From Leucobacter sp. UCMA 4100 (GTDB taxonomy: Bacteria; Actinomycetota; Actinomycetes; Actinomycetales; Microbacteriaceae): a stretch of DNA of 64,000 nucleotides. The notes beneath the pieces are model-generated. The model saw only the letters and a program-made list of their open reading frames with translations, did not search any database and was not told the DNA's origin. The stretch is from NCBI RefSeq assembly GCF_027853335.1, contig NZ_JAFEUS010000002.1:2340514-2404513 (forward strand), read 5' to 3'. Of this stretch, positions 20,241 through 30,654 are shown in pieces (the stretch's first letter is position 1; the number at the start of each line of letters is the position of its first letter). A program made the translations under genes and the position numbers.

Positions 20241-21218
20241 GTGTCTGTGAAAGAGAATCCATTTGGCCAGGTTCTGGTCGCACTCATTACGCCCTTTGAC
20301 GCCCAGGGTGAGGTTGATTGGGCTGCCACCGAGCAGCACATTGAAGACTGCATCGTTCGCGGCGCCGACGGTATCGTCGTAACCGGAACGACGGGTGAGA
20401 CTTCAACGCTCACCGACCCCGAGAAGCTGAAGCTGGTTGAGGTCGCGAAGTCGGTCTCATCGGGCCGCGCCAAAATCATCACCGGCGGCGGATCAAACGA
20501 GACCGCACACGCGATTGAGCTCTACAAGGCCAGCGAGAAGGCGGGCGCCGACGGCGTCATGATCGTGACCCCGTATTACAACAAGCCGACGCAGGCAGGG
20601 TTGCTCACGCACTTCCGCATGGTTGCCGATGCCACAGATTTGCCAGTGATTCTCTACGACATTCCCGGTCGAACGGGCGTGCCGATCCGCTACGAAACGA
20701 TTCTGCGGCTCGCAAAACACCCGAACATTCTGGCGGTCAAAGACGCGAAGGGTGACTTCAGCGAGGTGAGCCGTGTGCTCAACCAGACCGACCTCATGTA
20801 CTTTTCAGGCGATGACGCGAACGTGCTCCCGCACCTCGCGATCGGAGCCAGCGGCCTCATCGGAGTGACCGCAAACGTCACAGCATCGCCGTACCGCGTC
20901 ATTATTGACGCGGTGAACCGTGGCGATCTGCACGCTGCTCAGGCAGCGCATCAGCAGTTGGAGCCACTCGTTCGTGCAGTTATGACGCACGTGCCCGGCA
21001 CCGTTGCTGCCAAATACATTCTGCACGGCCTTGGCCGTATCTCAAGCCCCCGGGTGCGCCTGCCTCTCGTTGGTCCTGAAGAGTGGGAAGCCGCTCTCAT
21101 CGAAGACGAGCTCGGTCTCGTTGGCGAGCTCGCAGGGCTTGATCTTTCAAATTTCCGCCCAGACCGAAACGCCGCTGCAGGCGGTGCACTTCCAAAGGTC
21201 GCGGGCACCACTCGATAG
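20241..21218 (+). CDS. dapA: 4-hydroxy-tetrahydrodipicolinate synthase
   Basis: DapA condenses pyruvate with aspartate semialdehyde to open the lysine/diaminopimelate branch. The 325-residue product from GTG 20241 begins VSVKENPFGQ and shows GTTGETSTLTDPEK, the catalytic Tyr region MIVTPYYNKPTQ, the R in YDIPGRTGVPI, and the Schiff-base lysine in LAVKDAKGDF. RNase J follows 13 nt downstream, an arrangement common in actinobacteria (dapA-rnj). The dapA, dapB and dapF-like genes are all inside this window. Confidence 0.96.
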   Translation: MSVKENPFGQVLVALITPFDAQGEVDWAATEQHIEDCIVRGADGIVVTGTTGETSTLTDPEKLKLVEVAKSVSSGRAKIITGGGSNETAHAIELYKASEKAGADGVMIVTPYYNKPTQAGLLTHFRMVADATDLPVILYDIPGRTGVPIRYETILRLAKHPNILAVKDAKGDFSEVSRVLNQTDLMYFSGDDANVLPHLAIGASGLIGVTANVTASPYRVIIDAVNRGDLHAAQAAHQQLEPLVRAVMTHVPGTVAAKYILHGLGRISSPRVRLPLVGPEEWEAALIEDELGLVGELAGLDLSNFRPDRNAAAGGALPKVAGTTR

Positions 21219-21231
21219 GAGCGAATCTCAC

Positions 21232-22908
21232 TTGCTACGTCACGCGTACGACCCACCAGCACTCACGCCCGGCACGCTTCGGGTCATCCCCCTAGGGGGG
21301 CTCGGAGAGGTCGGTCGCAACATGACCGTCTACGAATTCGACGGCAAGCTGCTCGTCGTTGACTGCGGCGTCTTGTTTCCAGAAGAGCACCAGCCCGGTG
21401 TCGACCTCATTCTTCCCGACATTACGAAGATCGAAGACCGTCTCGACGACATTGTCGGCGTCGTGCTCACGCACGGTCACGAAGATCACATCGGTGGGGT
21501 GCCGTACCTGCTCAAGAAGCGCCACGACATTCCGCTGATCGGTTCGAAGCTCACGCTCGCGCTTGTTGCGGCGAAGCTCAAAGAGCACCGCATCAAGCCG
21601 GTGCTGCACGAGGTCGTCGAAGACGAGCGCATGCAGCTCGCACCCTTCGACCTCGAGTTCATTGCCGTGAACCACTCGATTCCCGATGCTCTCGCGGTTG
21701 CTATTCGCACGCCCGCCGGCCTCGTGATTGGCACCGGCGACTTCAAGATGGATCAGCTGCCGCTCGATGGCCGCATCACTGACCTGCGAGCTTTCGCCCG
21801 CCTCGGTGAAGAGGGCGTCGACCTCTTCATGACCGACTCGACAAACGCCGAGGTTCCCGGCTTCACTCCGCTTGAAAAGGACATCGGGCCCGTCATCGAA
21901 CAGGTCATTGCGCGTACCGAAGGCAAGGTCGTGGTCGCGAGCTTCTCGAGCCACGTTCACCGCGTTCAGCAGGTGCTCGACGCTGCTGTTGCGAACGGGC
22001 GCCGGGTTGTGCTGCTCGGCCGTTCAATGGTGCGCAACATGAAGATTGCCGCCGACCTTGGCTACCTCGAGGTGCCCGAAGGGGTTCTCGTTGACCTCAA
22101 GAAGAGCGGCGAGATTCCTGACAACCGCATCGTCTACATGTCGACGGGGTCGCAGGGCGAACCCATGGCAGTGCTGAGCCGTATGGCCAACCAAGAGCAC
22201 CAGATCGAGGTAGGTGAGCGCGATACCGTGATTCTCGCTTCGAGCCTCATTCCCGGTAACGAGAATTCGGTATACCGGGTCATCAACGGCATCATGCGCC
22301 TTGGCGCCCACGTCGTGCACAAGGGCAACGCCAAGGTGCACGTCTCGGGCCACGCCTCGGCGGGCGAGCTCATGTACTGCTACAACATTGTGCGCCCAAA
22401 GAACGTCATGCCCATTCACGGCGAGTACCGTCACCTCGTTGCCAACGCTGAGGTAGCGATTCAGACCGGCGTGCCACAAAACCGTACGATTATCGGCGAT
22501 AACGGCACTGTCGTTGACCTCGTCGATGGGGTCGCGCGCAAGGTGGGTCAGGTCGATATTGATTTCATCTACGTCGACGGCAAGAGCGTTGGCCGCGTGA
22601 CCGATGAAGATCTTCGTGACCGCCGCACGCTCGCCGAAGAAGGCTTCATCTCGGTCGTGACCGTGGTTGAGCCGGTGACCGGGCAGATCGTGTCAGGCCC
22701 TGACGTTCACACGCGCGGCGTTGCCGAAGAAGAAGAGGTGTTCGCTTCGATCACCCCCAAGATCGCTACGGCGCTCGAGCAGGCGATGAAGGAGGGCACG
22801 ACCGATCAGCACCAGCTGGAGCAGATCACCCGTCGCACCATCGGCCGCTGGGTCGGTACGAAGCTTCGTCGTAAGGCGATGATCGTGCCGGTGGTTGTGC
22901 TCGTTTAA
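21232..22908 (+). CDS. rnj: Ribonuclease J
   Basis: RNase J is a metallo-beta-lactamase/beta-CASP ribonuclease with endonucleolytic and 5'-3' exonucleolytic activity in RNA decay and maturation. The 558-residue protein carries motif 2, HGHEDHIGG, near residue 81, the beta-CASP motifs (including DSTNAE and VVVASFSSHVHRVQQ) and HVSGHASAGEL, and ends in a C-terminal domain. The start is taken as TTG at 21232 (MLRHAYDPPALTPG), with GGAG about 10 nt upstream right at the dapA stop. An earlier start inside dapA would add residues not found in the family. The two genes are probably cotranscribed. Confidence 0.94.
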   Translation: MLRHAYDPPALTPGTLRVIPLGGLGEVGRNMTVYEFDGKLLVVDCGVLFPEEHQPGVDLILPDITKIEDRLDDIVGVVLTHGHEDHIGGVPYLLKKRHDIPLIGSKLTLALVAAKLKEHRIKPVLHEVVEDERMQLAPFDLEFIAVNHSIPDALAVAIRTPAGLVIGTGDFKMDQLPLDGRITDLRAFARLGEEGVDLFMTDSTNAEVPGFTPLEKDIGPVIEQVIARTEGKVVVASFSSHVHRVQQVLDAAVANGRRVVLLGRSMVRNMKIAADLGYLEVPEGVLVDLKKSGEIPDNRIVYMSTGSQGEPMAVLSRMANQEHQIEVGERDTVILASSLIPGNENSVYRVINGIMRLGAHVVHKGNAKVHVSGHASAGELMYCYNIVRPKNVMPIHGEYRHLVANAEVAIQTGVPQNRTIIGDNGTVVDLVDGVARKVGQVDIDFIYVDGKSVGRVTDEDLRDRRTLAEEGFISVVTVVEPVTGQIVSGPDVHTRGVAEEEEVFASITPKIATALEQAMKEGTTDQHQLEQITRRTIGRWVGTKLRRKAMIVPVVVLV

Positions 22909-22919
22909 GGAGACTCGGT

Positions 22920-24401
22920 ATGAGTGAGAAGAAGCCCGTCGCTCCTCTCGAAGAGGTTGCGCAACGCCTCAGGGCGAGCAAGCAACCCGTATTCTACGTG
23001 AGTCGCACCGCCACCCACCTCGTGGGTGTCGAGGCCTTTGTGCCTGGGCTCTCATTCATTACCCTCGTTGACAGCTGGAACGCGACGCATCCCGCGGTTT
23101 TCGTTCCGAGTAACATTCCGAACCCCGCACCGCGTGGCAACATCTCGGTCGTGAACTGGTTGCTCAAGAACCCAGAGGTGATCGCGCATATGCGTGCTCG
23201 AACACCCGAGGGCTTGAAACCCCAGGTTTTGCTTGCCTTCTTTGACGAGACCTCAGAGGCGCTGTGCCGTGAGATGGGGCTTGAACTCATCATGCCCTCG
23301 AACGCCTTGCGCCACAGGCTCGACTCGAAGATGGTGACGACGCAGCTGGGCGAGAGTGTCGGCGTCATGAGCGTGCCAAACGTCATCACGCGTGTTGCGA
23401 GCTGGGCAGAACTCACGAGGGCCGCGAGCGAGAACGGTCTCGGCAGTGACCTCGTTGTACAGACAGCCTACGGGAACTCCGGTGAAACGACCTACTTCAT
23501 CGACGGTCAAGAGCGTTACGAGGCTGTGGCCGCGAAGCTGCGTGATGTAGACGTCAAAATCATGAAGCGCATCAATCACTTACCGCTCGCCGTTGACGCG
23601 ATTGTTACCGGCAACGGAACCGTGGTGGGGCCCATCTTGAGCGAGGTCACCGGCCATCGCGAACTCACCGAGCACGCTGGCGGCTGGTCGGGCAACGAGA
23701 TGTCTCCGAGCGTGATGAGCGCTGAGGCTCGCGCCAAGGGCGTTGAGATGGTGCGCCGCTTCGGCGACGGCCTTGCGCGCGAGGGCTATCGGGGTACCTT
23801 CGGCATCGACCTGCTGATCGACACTGATACCGACGAGGTGTACCTCGGCGAGCTCAACCCTCGCTTGACGGGAACGATGAGCATCACGAATATTCCCACG
23901 GGGGCATTCGCTGCTCTTCCACTCATCGCGCTCCACATCGCCGAGTATTCGGGCCTCGACGTGGGGGTTGACGCTGCTGAGTTGTGCGAGGCATCGGCTG
24001 CGGCCGGCGCTTCGAGCGAGGAGTGGAGTCACATGATTATTCGCGCGACCGACCCTCGGCCACATCGTATTCTCCAGGCTCCGTTGACCGGTGTGTACCG
24101 AGCGGTTTCGGGCGCATCGAGACTCGAGTTCGTTCGTGAGGCGCGTGACTGGCATAGCCTGCAGCCGGGTGAGGTGTTTTATCTCAACACCGTCGCAGAT
24201 GGAGGGTTCAGTACCCGGGGTACCGATCTTGGTATCGTGTACGCGAGAACGCGGGTGCAAGACAATGAGCGCAACCTCACGCCCGAGGCGCGCGAACTCA
24301 TCGCCTCGGCGCATGCGCTGTATCGCATGTCGGCTCTGAGCGGCGTGCAGAATTTCGTGCGTAAGGCACGGCTCGCTATCGCCATCGCAACAAGGCGATA
24401 A
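22920..24401 (+). CDS. ATP-grasp domain protein B (paralogue of protein A)
   Basis: The 493-residue protein shares its whole architecture with the ATP-grasp protein at 14186-15658. Examples are FYVSRTATHLVGVEAFV, DSKMVTTQLGESVGV, VVQTAYGNSGETTYFI, then the metal-binding FGIDLLIDTDTDEVYLGELNPRLTG, and a basic amphipathic tail (NFVRKARLAIAIATRR). AAGGAG lies 8 nt before the ATG, and only 11 nt separate it from rnj, so it is likely the third gene of a dapA-rnj unit, or at least read through from it. The substrate pair is unknown. Two paralogues in one window suggest either sequential ligations or one ligation with two specificities. Confidence 0.75.
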   Translation: MSEKKPVAPLEEVAQRLRASKQPVFYVSRTATHLVGVEAFVPGLSFITLVDSWNATHPAVFVPSNIPNPAPRGNISVVNWLLKNPEVIAHMRARTPEGLKPQVLLAFFDETSEALCREMGLELIMPSNALRHRLDSKMVTTQLGESVGVMSVPNVITRVASWAELTRAASENGLGSDLVVQTAYGNSGETTYFIDGQERYEAVAAKLRDVDVKIMKRINHLPLAVDAIVTGNGTVVGPILSEVTGHRELTEHAGGWSGNEMSPSVMSAEARAKGVEMVRRFGDGLAREGYRGTFGIDLLIDTDTDEVYLGELNPRLTGTMSITNIPTGAFAALPLIALHIAEYSGLDVGVDAAELCEASAAAGASSEEWSHMIIRATDPRPHRILQAPLTGVYRAVSGASRLEFVREARDWHSLQPGEVFYLNTVADGGFSTRGTDLGIVYARTRVQDNERNLTPEARELIASAHALYRMSALSGVQNFVRKARLAIAIATRR

Positions 24402-24456
24402 ACTCGGTCTGAGAGGCGTAGCTAGGGTGCTGCGCCGCCTAGGGCAGGAGCGTTCG

Positions 24457-25791
24457 ATGCAACCAGAGTCACGAGAGACCCCTCGATTTACCACTCCCGC
24501 TGGGCCCATTGAGGGGTGGATCGACGGCGCTGTGAGGCGTGCCACCGGTATTCCGTATGCGACCGCTCTTCGCGGTGAAGAGCCGATTGCGGTCGAAGAC
24601 CGCGAAGAGGTCCTGTTCGCAACCGAGTGGGCTCCCGCCTGCCCGCAAAACCCCGCACCGCTTTTGGAAGAACGGCTTGGCTACCGGCCAGACGAGCTTC
24701 ACTACGATGAAGACTGCTTGCGTCTCTCAGTGACGATGCCCGCCGAAGAGAGTGACGAACCGCTTCCCGTGCTTGTCTGGATTCACGGAGGCTCGTATGT
24801 TTCAGGCGCTGGCGACATCGGTTTCATGGACCCCGCGCCGCTCGTTGCTGACGCGCAGGTCATCGTTGTCACCGTGACCTATCGGCTCGGGGCGCTCGGC
24901 TACGTGGGCGGCGGCTCGCGGCCAGCAAACCTGGGCGTTCTCGACCAATGGCTTGCCTTCGAATGGGTTAAGCGCAACATTGCGGCGTTTGGGGGAGACC
25001 CCGAGAACGTCACGGCGTTCGGTGAATCGGCGGGTGCCGATGCGGTGTTACACCTCATGGCGATTCCTGGAGCCCCGAAACTCATGAAGCGAGCTATCGT
25101 GCAGAGCGCCCCGCTCGGGTCGCTCACCGCAGATCGGCCCAAGATGCATGAGCAGATGGTGCCTACGCTCGCGGGAGTGAATGAGCACATGCCAATCGAC
25201 GAGGTGCTTGCGCTTGAGAAGGTTGCCGCCAAGGCCGCGGCGGGCTTTGGCCTCAGCTCTGCGATGCCGTACGGCCCGCAGCCAGGGGTCGCGCCTTTTG
25301 CGCCCGGCGTCGGGCTGACCGAGGCACTCGCGCGCGTTGCGCCAGAGATTGAACTCATGATCGGGCACACGAAAGAAGAGGCGCGCTTTTTCTTAGAGAG
25401 CATTCCCGCTCTTGCGAAGCTCGGCAGCGTTCCTCTCGTTGGCGGTGCCTTGCAGGGGCTCGCAGCCCGTGCCCTCACGAAGTCGGCGTATGCAAAGCCT
25501 GCTCGTGAGCTGGCGGCGACCATGCGGGCCGCTGGAGGGCGTGTGAGTCGTTTCGTGGTGACGTGGTCGGCTCCGGGAAACCCGTTTGGCGCCTGCCACA
25601 CGGTTGACCTTGCAATGCTGTTTGGCGACGAGCGTGCCTGGCGTGACGCCACGCTCGTTCGAGGGGCAAGCTGGGTCGAGATCGAGCAGAGCGGCCGCAT
25701 CGTGCGACGCGCTTGGGGAGCGTTCGCGCGGGGCAGGCACCCAGAGCCTCACGACGGGGCAGCGGGAGTGATCCGCTTCGAACGGGCCTAG
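24457..25791 (+). CDS. Type-B carboxylesterase/lipase family protein
   Basis: The alpha/beta-hydrolase of about 444 residues has the type-B esterase layout: ACPQNP near residue 48, EDCLRLSVTMP, the oxyanion-hole segment VWIHGGSYVSGAGD, and the nucleophile elbow FGESAGAD near residue 190. The general acid is expected in the middle, and the C-terminal His is probably in FGACHTVDLAMLFGDE. It is shorter than classic 500-residue type-B enzymes. ATG 24457 has AGGAG 6 nt upstream; a GTG at 24427 is possible but unsupported. It follows ATP-grasp protein B in the same direction (about 55 nt), which hints at hydrolysis of an ester or amide made nearby, but that is inference. Confidence 0.82.
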   Translation: MQPESRETPRFTTPAGPIEGWIDGAVRRATGIPYATALRGEEPIAVEDREEVLFATEWAPACPQNPAPLLEERLGYRPDELHYDEDCLRLSVTMPAEESDEPLPVLVWIHGGSYVSGAGDIGFMDPAPLVADAQVIVVTVTYRLGALGYVGGGSRPANLGVLDQWLAFEWVKRNIAAFGGDPENVTAFGESAGADAVLHLMAIPGAPKLMKRAIVQSAPLGSLTADRPKMHEQMVPTLAGVNEHMPIDEVLALEKVAAKAAAGFGLSSAMPYGPQPGVAPFAPGVGLTEALARVAPEIELMIGHTKEEARFFLESIPALAKLGSVPLVGGALQGLAARALTKSAYAKPARELAATMRAAGGRVSRFVVTWSAPGNPFGACHTVDLAMLFGDERAWRDATLVRGASWVEIEQSGRIVRRAWGAFARGRHPEPHDGAAGVIRFERA

Positions 25792-25800
25792 CGGCTCCCG

Positions 25801-27438
25801 CTAGCGACGCGTCGTCACCTTCGCTGCAAGGCGTTTGCCGACCGCGAGGAGCTCGTCGAGCTCGTTGCTCTTGATGATCTTGAGCACGATGCCGTAGACG
25901 AAGAGCATCGTAAACGAGATGATGAGGCACGTCGCGAAGGCGGTTCCAAAGGAGCGCACGGTGAAGGCACCCTCCTGCAACCCGCCGAGCATCACGAGCA
26001 CGATGAAGCCCGCGATTGCTGCGAAGAACGCCGCGAAGCACGTCTTGATCAGTGTCGTGAGCAGGTTTCTGCCTGTGAGCCTGCCAATTTGACCACGAAG
26101 AACGAGGAAGGTTGCTGCGACCTGCCCAAAGGTGACGACGCCCTCAGAGAAGGCGAGCACGTAGGGAATGAGATAGGGCGGAAGCGTCATGCAGAAGAGC
26201 GCGCCAAGGAGAGCGACAGCCGAACTCACGACCGCGATGTAGAAGGGTCGCTTGGTGTCGCTGAGAGCATAGAACCCACGGTTAAACACGAACAGGAGCG
26301 ACTGCGCGAGCATGCCGATCATCGTGATAACGAGTAGGGGAGCGAAGATCTCGAGGTTGTGGTGAGGCGCTTTGGGCTGCAGCATGCGCATGATGGGCAT
26401 CGCGAGAATGCTCATCGTCGCGATCACAAACACCATCGCAAAGATCGCGGTGCCCGTTGCCTGAGTGAGGTATCCCTTCATCTGGTCGATGCGGCCTGCG
26501 TGCACGCTCTCGCTCATGCGGGTGAAGTTCGCGGTCACGAGCGACATGACGATGACCGAGTGGGGCATCACCGCGATGGTTCGCACGAACTCCCAGCCGC
26601 CAGAGCCCACGACATCTGAACTGTTCGCGAGGTTGAGCGCGAGTGTGTAAATGAGGCCCACGAGCTGCGCGACGAGAACCGTGAGGAAGAGCCAGAACGC
26701 GACCTTGCCCATGGTACCGAGCCCGATCCCGCGAAAGCGAAAGTCGAAGCGAAAACGCAGCCCGATCTTCTTCCAGAACGCGAAGAGAATGAGTCCCTGA
26801 ACAGCCACGCCGAGGGTGGCGGATCCCGCGACAAGCGCGATGGCGAGCGGATCCCAGCGGTCAAGCGGCGCGCGGCCCGCAGGGTCGGCGTCGTAGAGCA
26901 TGAGGAAGGCCACGAGGCCTGCGATGTTAATGACGTTGGCGAGCACGGGCGACCACGAGTATGGGCCGAAGAGTTTCTTGGCGTTGAGCACCTCACCAAC
27001 GACGGTGTAGAGCGAGAAGAAGACGATCTGGGGCAGGAGCCACCATGCGAACAACACTGCGAGGCGAAGCTGCGCTTCATCCCACCCCGCGCCAAGGAAT
27101 GAGATGAGGGCCGGGGTGACGATCGCGACGACCGGCAGCAGCGCCAGCGTGGCGACGATCGAGAGGGTCACGAGCTTGTTGATGTATTTTTGGCCGCGGT
27201 CTTCGCTGAGCGCTGCCTTCGTGATTTGCGGTACGAGCACCGCGGTGAGAGCACCCGTGATGATGAGAATGTAGACCGTGTTGGGAATCTTCATCGCGGT
27301 CCAGTACGCGTTATTTGCGAGTCCCGTCGCGCCTATGGCGTGTGCGAGCAGCATGACGCGAAACACACCGAGGAGCCTAGAGGTGAGGGTTCCCGCCGCG
27401 ATGATGACGCTCGCGCGGCCTGTGCGGTTGTCGCTCAT
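25801..27438 (-). CDS. murJ: Lipid II flippase MurJ
   Basis: MurJ moves lipid-linked peptidoglycan precursors across the cytoplasmic membrane. The 545-residue protein is almost entirely membrane helices (about 14). It has the MviN start ASVIIAAGTLTSRLLGVFRVMLLAHAIG and the conserved TGALTAVLVPQITKA. AAGGAGC precedes the ATG at 27438; an upstream TTG/ATG extension is not family-like. It is divergent from ftsK and converges on the esterase gene. No C-terminal pseudokinase extension, as in mycobacterial MviN, is present. Confidence 0.92.
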   Translation of the reverse strand: MSDNRTGRASVIIAAGTLTSRLLGVFRVMLLAHAIGATGLANNAYWTAMKIPNTVYILIITGALTAVLVPQITKAALSEDRGQKYINKLVTLSIVATLALLPVVAIVTPALISFLGAGWDEAQLRLAVLFAWWLLPQIVFFSLYTVVGEVLNAKKLFGPYSWSPVLANVINIAGLVAFLMLYDADPAGRAPLDRWDPLAIALVAGSATLGVAVQGLILFAFWKKIGLRFRFDFRFRGIGLGTMGKVAFWLFLTVLVAQLVGLIYTLALNLANSSDVVGSGGWEFVRTIAVMPHSVIVMSLVTANFTRMSESVHAGRIDQMKGYLTQATGTAIFAMVFVIATMSILAMPIMRMLQPKAPHHNLEIFAPLLVITMIGMLAQSLLFVFNRGFYALSDTKRPFYIAVVSSAVALLGALFCMTLPPYLIPYVLAFSEGVVTFGQVAATFLVLRGQIGRLTGRNLLTTLIKTCFAAFFAAIAGFIVLVMLGGLQEGAFTVRSFGTAFATCLIISFTMLFVYGIVLKIIKSNELDELLAVGKRLAAKVTTRR

Positions 27439-27572
27439 GCTCCTTGCCCCAGCGGTGAATGATGCGCGGGGTGTGCGGTTGCGTAACTCATCATCACAAC
27501 AGGCTACCGTCACAATCATGTAAAGAATCGGGGCACGCCGCCAGAGTGAGTCGCGTTGTCAGGGGCATCTCG

Positions 27573-27584
27573 TACCCTATAATC
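27573..27584 (+). promoter_or_regulatory. ftsK leaderless promoter (-10 TACCCT)
   Basis: TACCCT (27573-27578) is followed by 6 nt and the ATG at 27585. An overlapping TATAAT (27578-27583) sits too close to the start to serve it. Confidence 0.55.
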
Positions 27585-30500
27585 ATGGCTTCTCCCTCTT
27601 CATCTGGCTCTGCGCGCAAAAAGCAGACAAACTCGCGTGCGAAATCTTCCGCGCAGTCGCGAGCGAAGAAGCCTGCCGCAAAATCATCGGCGAACGCCAC
27701 CACTAAGATCATTCATGATCCTGTGCAGCGCCCCAATATCCTTGTCCGGGTATGGATGGCGCTTGCGCATGGAACGGGTGCTGTCTGCCGTATGTTCCGT
27801 CTCGAGCGTCTTGAACCAGAACTGCGCAAAGACGGCACACCATTTTTCCTCGTGCTCGCGGCCATTGTCGGTCTCGTGTTCGAGTGGTTCCTCATCGGTA
27901 ACTCGGTTGCCGACTGGCTCCGCATTCACACGATGGGCGGCTTCGTGGGCCGCGTTTCATTCGTTTTCCCCATTGTGCTCCTTGGCTTTGCCTTCTGGCT
28001 CTTTAACCACCCGACGGGAACACACGATAACCGACGCATTGCCGTTGGCCTCACGCTCGCACTCGTCTCAACGACGGGCCTCGCGCATATTTACGGGGGT
28101 AAGCCTCACCCTGGGCAGGCCGATGCGGCAGCGTTTAGCGAGGCTGGCGGTGTGCTCGGCTGGGTGATTGGTCAGCCGCTCTCGTACCTCACGGTGTGGG
28201 TTGCGACGCCAGTGTTGAGCCTCCTGGCACTGCTTTCGCTCCTCATCATCACGAAGACCCCTCCGGCACGAATCGGTGCTCGAATTCGAGATCTGTACCG
28301 CTACCTCGTGGGTGAGACCTCGGCCGTGACTCCCTCTGAAGACGAGGCTTCAGAGGCCCCTGCTGAAGCAACGAAAGCACTCGAAAAGCCGGCAGAGAAA
28401 CCCAAGAAGCCGAAGAAGGACGCTCGAGGTGAGGTGCTCTTCGACATCGAAGAGTTTGAAAACGCCAACACCGAGAGCCTACCTTTCTGGCGTCGTAACC
28501 CGACCGGACGAGAAGAAGACCCCGAGTTTCATGCGAAGCCACCGCTCTCGCCCCGCGGTACCGCCGAACCGGGCGACGTGCCCTTCGATTCTGCTCTCGT
28601 CGACGATGAAGAAGCTACGCCCCAGCCCAAGGCGCCCACACCGCTTCCCCCACAGCGTTTCACCGCGGCGCCCGTTGCTGCACCCGAGCCTGCGGCTGCC
28701 GAGCATCAGCAGAACTCGACCGACCTTTCTGATGTAGAACCCGTGGTTGAGCGATTGCGTGCTGCAACGCCCATTGAAGATCTCGAAGAAGACGGCACCG
28801 ACGACACCAACGTGGTCATCGGGGCGGGCGAATCGATCGCGCTCGGTGAATTTCAGCCCTTTGCGCAGCCGGCCCAGGAGACCGGCCCGCAGATGCACTA
28901 CGACCTGCCCGACCAGGGCATGCTGAAGCTCGGCGAGCCACCGAAGATGAACTCCGAGGCCAATCAGGCCGTGATCGAAGCAATCGACGAGGTGCTGAAG
29001 CAGTTCAACGTTGACGCGAAGGTTGTAGGCTACTCGCGCGGCCCAACAGTGACGCAGTATGAGATCGAGCTCGCACCCGGCGTGAAAGTTGGGCGCATCA
29101 CGGCTTTGACACAAAACTTTGCGTACGCCGTTGCCTCAGACAAGATTACGATCCTTGCCCCGATTCCAGGGAAGAGCGCGATCGGCATCGAGATTCCAAA
29201 CCGCGATCGCGAGAACGTTGCTTTGGGTGACGTGTTGCGTTCACAGAAGGCAATGACGACCGCGCACCCCATGGCGATTGGCGTGGGTAAAGATGTTCGT
29301 GGTGACTTCGTGCTCGCGAACCTTGCGAAGATGCCGCACTTGCTCGTCGCAGGTTCAACCGGTTCAGGTAAGTCGAGCTTTGTGAACTCGATGATCACGA
29401 GCCTGCTCATGCGAGCAACGCCCGCTGAGGTGCGCATGGTGCTCGTTGACCCGAAGCGCGTTGAGCTCACCGCCTATCAGGGTGTGCCACACCTCATTAC
29501 CCCCATCATCACAAACCCGAAGAAGGCCGCCGAAGCGCTGCAGTGGGTCGTGAAAGAGATGGACATGAGGTATGACGACCTCGAAAGCTTTGGCTTCAAG
29601 CACATTGACGACTTCAACCGTGCGGTACTCGACGGGACCGTTGCGGTGCCCGAGGGCAGTCAGCGCGTATTGAAGCCGTACCCGTATCTGCTCGTCGTGG
29701 TCGACGAGCTCGCCGACCTGATGATGGAGGCTCCGCGAGACGTCGAGGCCTCGATTGTGCGCATCACCCAGCTCGCGCGTGCCTCTGGCATTCACCTGGT
29801 GCTCGCGACACAGCGACCATCGGTTGATGTTGTGACCGGCCTCATTAAAGCGAACGTGCCGAGTAGGCTCGCGTTTGCCGTGATGTCGGGCGTTGACTCG
29901 AAGGTGATTCTTGACCAGGTGGGTGCCGAAAAACTCATCGGTCAGGGTGACGGTCTTTTCTTGCCAATGGGGGCTTCGAACCCGGTGCGCGTTCAGGGCG
30001 CATGGGTTGACGAGAACGAGATCAAAAGTGTTGTCGAGCACGTGAAACAGCAGGCACGTCCTGAGTATCGTAAAGACGTTGCCGCAGCGATTGAGAAGAA
30101 AGAAATCGACCCAGATATCGGCGATGATCTTGAGCACCTACTCAAAGCGGTCGACCTTGTCGTCGGCCTGCAGTCGGGTTCGACTTCGATGCTGCAGCGC
30201 AAGCTTCGTGTCGGCTATCAGAAGGCTGGCCGTTTGATGGACCTGCTCGAAGACCGTGGGGTAGTGGGGCCAGCCGATGGCTCGAAGCCTCGAGAAGTGC
30301 TCGTTGGCGAAGAAGAGCTCCCGAACGTGATCGCTATGCTCACGGGCGAGGAACCTCCCGCGCCGCAGCAGCCTGCCGCTCAGCAGCCGCAGCAGCCACC
30401 GGCTCAGCAACTCCCGCCGCAACCGCAGGCCGAGGGCACGCAGCAGCCAGCTGCTCATGAGCCAGCTGCGAATGACTATGCGGCTCCCGACCCTCGCTAC

Positions 30501-30605
30501 GATGATCCGCTCGCCGCGCACCAGCAGGGCCTCGAAGAAGTCGATGGTGAAGACGATGGTGACGAAGACGCCTGGGGGCTTACCGGCCGCGACAGCGGAT
30601 GGTAA
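27585..30605 (+). CDS. ftsK: DNA translocase FtsK/SpoIIIE
   Basis: FtsK pumps chromosomal DNA through the closing septum. The 1007-residue protein has a Ser/Lys-rich cytoplasmic start, four membrane helices (about residues 90-230), a long acidic/Pro-rich linker (about 250-430), and the motor. The Walker A segment [17 protein letters not shown] is near residue 590, the Walker B region is [16 protein letters not shown], and the FtsK motif is [22 protein letters not shown]-terminal gamma (DNA-reading) domain includes [20 protein letters not shown]. After it comes an unusual Gln/Pro-rich tail ([18 protein letters not shown]) and an acidic end. The start is set by the leaderless promoter. Confidence 0.95.
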   Translation: MASPSSSGSARKKQTNSRAKSSAQSRAKKPAAKSSANATTKIIHDPVQRPNILVRVWMALAHGTGAVCRMFRLERLEPELRKDGTPFFLVLAAIVGLVFEWFLIGNSVADWLRIHTMGGFVGRVSFVFPIVLLGFAFWLFNHPTGTHDNRRIAVGLTLALVSTTGLAHIYGGKPHPGQADAAAFSEAGGVLGWVIGQPLSYLTVWVATPVLSLLALLSLLIITKTPPARIGARIRDLYRYLVGETSAVTPSEDEASEAPAEATKALEKPAEKPKKPKKDARGEVLFDIEEFENANTESLPFWRRNPTGREEDPEFHAKPPLSPRGTAEPGDVPFDSALVDDEEATPQPKAPTPLPPQRFTAAPVAAPEPAAAEHQQNSTDLSDVEPVVERLRAATPIEDLEEDGTDDTNVVIGAGESIALGEFQPFAQPAQETGPQMHYDLPDQGMLKLGEPPKMNSEANQAVIEAIDEVLKQFNVDAKVVGYSRGPTVTQYEIELAPGVKVGRITALTQNFAYAVASDKITILAPIPGKSAIGIEIPNRDRENVALGDVLRSQKAMTTAHPMAIGVGKDVRGDFVLANLAKMPHLLVAGSTGSGKSSFVNSMITSLLMRATPAEVRMVLVDPKRVELTAYQGVPHLITPIITNPKKAAEALQWVVKEMDMRYDDLESFGFKHIDDFNRAVLDGTVAVPEGSQRVLKPYPYLLVVVDELADLMMEAPRDVEASIVRITQLARASGIHLVLATQRPSVDVVTGLIKANVPSRLAFAVMSGVDSKVILDQVGAEKLIGQGDGLFLPMGASNPVRVQGAWVDENEIKSVVEHVKQQARPEYRKDVAAAIEKKEIDPDIGDDLEHLLKAVDLVVGLQSGSTSMLQRKLRVGYQKAGRLMDLLEDRGVVGPADGSKPREVLVGEEELPNVIAMLTGEEPPAPQQPAAQQPQQPPAQQLPPQPQAEGTQQPAAHEPAANDYAAPDPRYDDPLAAHQQGLEEVDGEDDGDEDAWGLTGRDSGW

Positions 30606-30642
30606 GCATGGTGAAGTGGTCGTTTGCGCACGAGGAAGCAGG

Positions 30643-30654
30643 TAACCTAGGCGC
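30643..30654 (+). promoter_or_regulatory. pgsA leaderless promoter (-10 TAACCT)
   Basis: TAACCT (30643-30648) is followed by 6 nt and the ATG at 30655. A GAGGAAG further upstream is too distant to act as a ribosome binding site. Confidence 0.5.
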
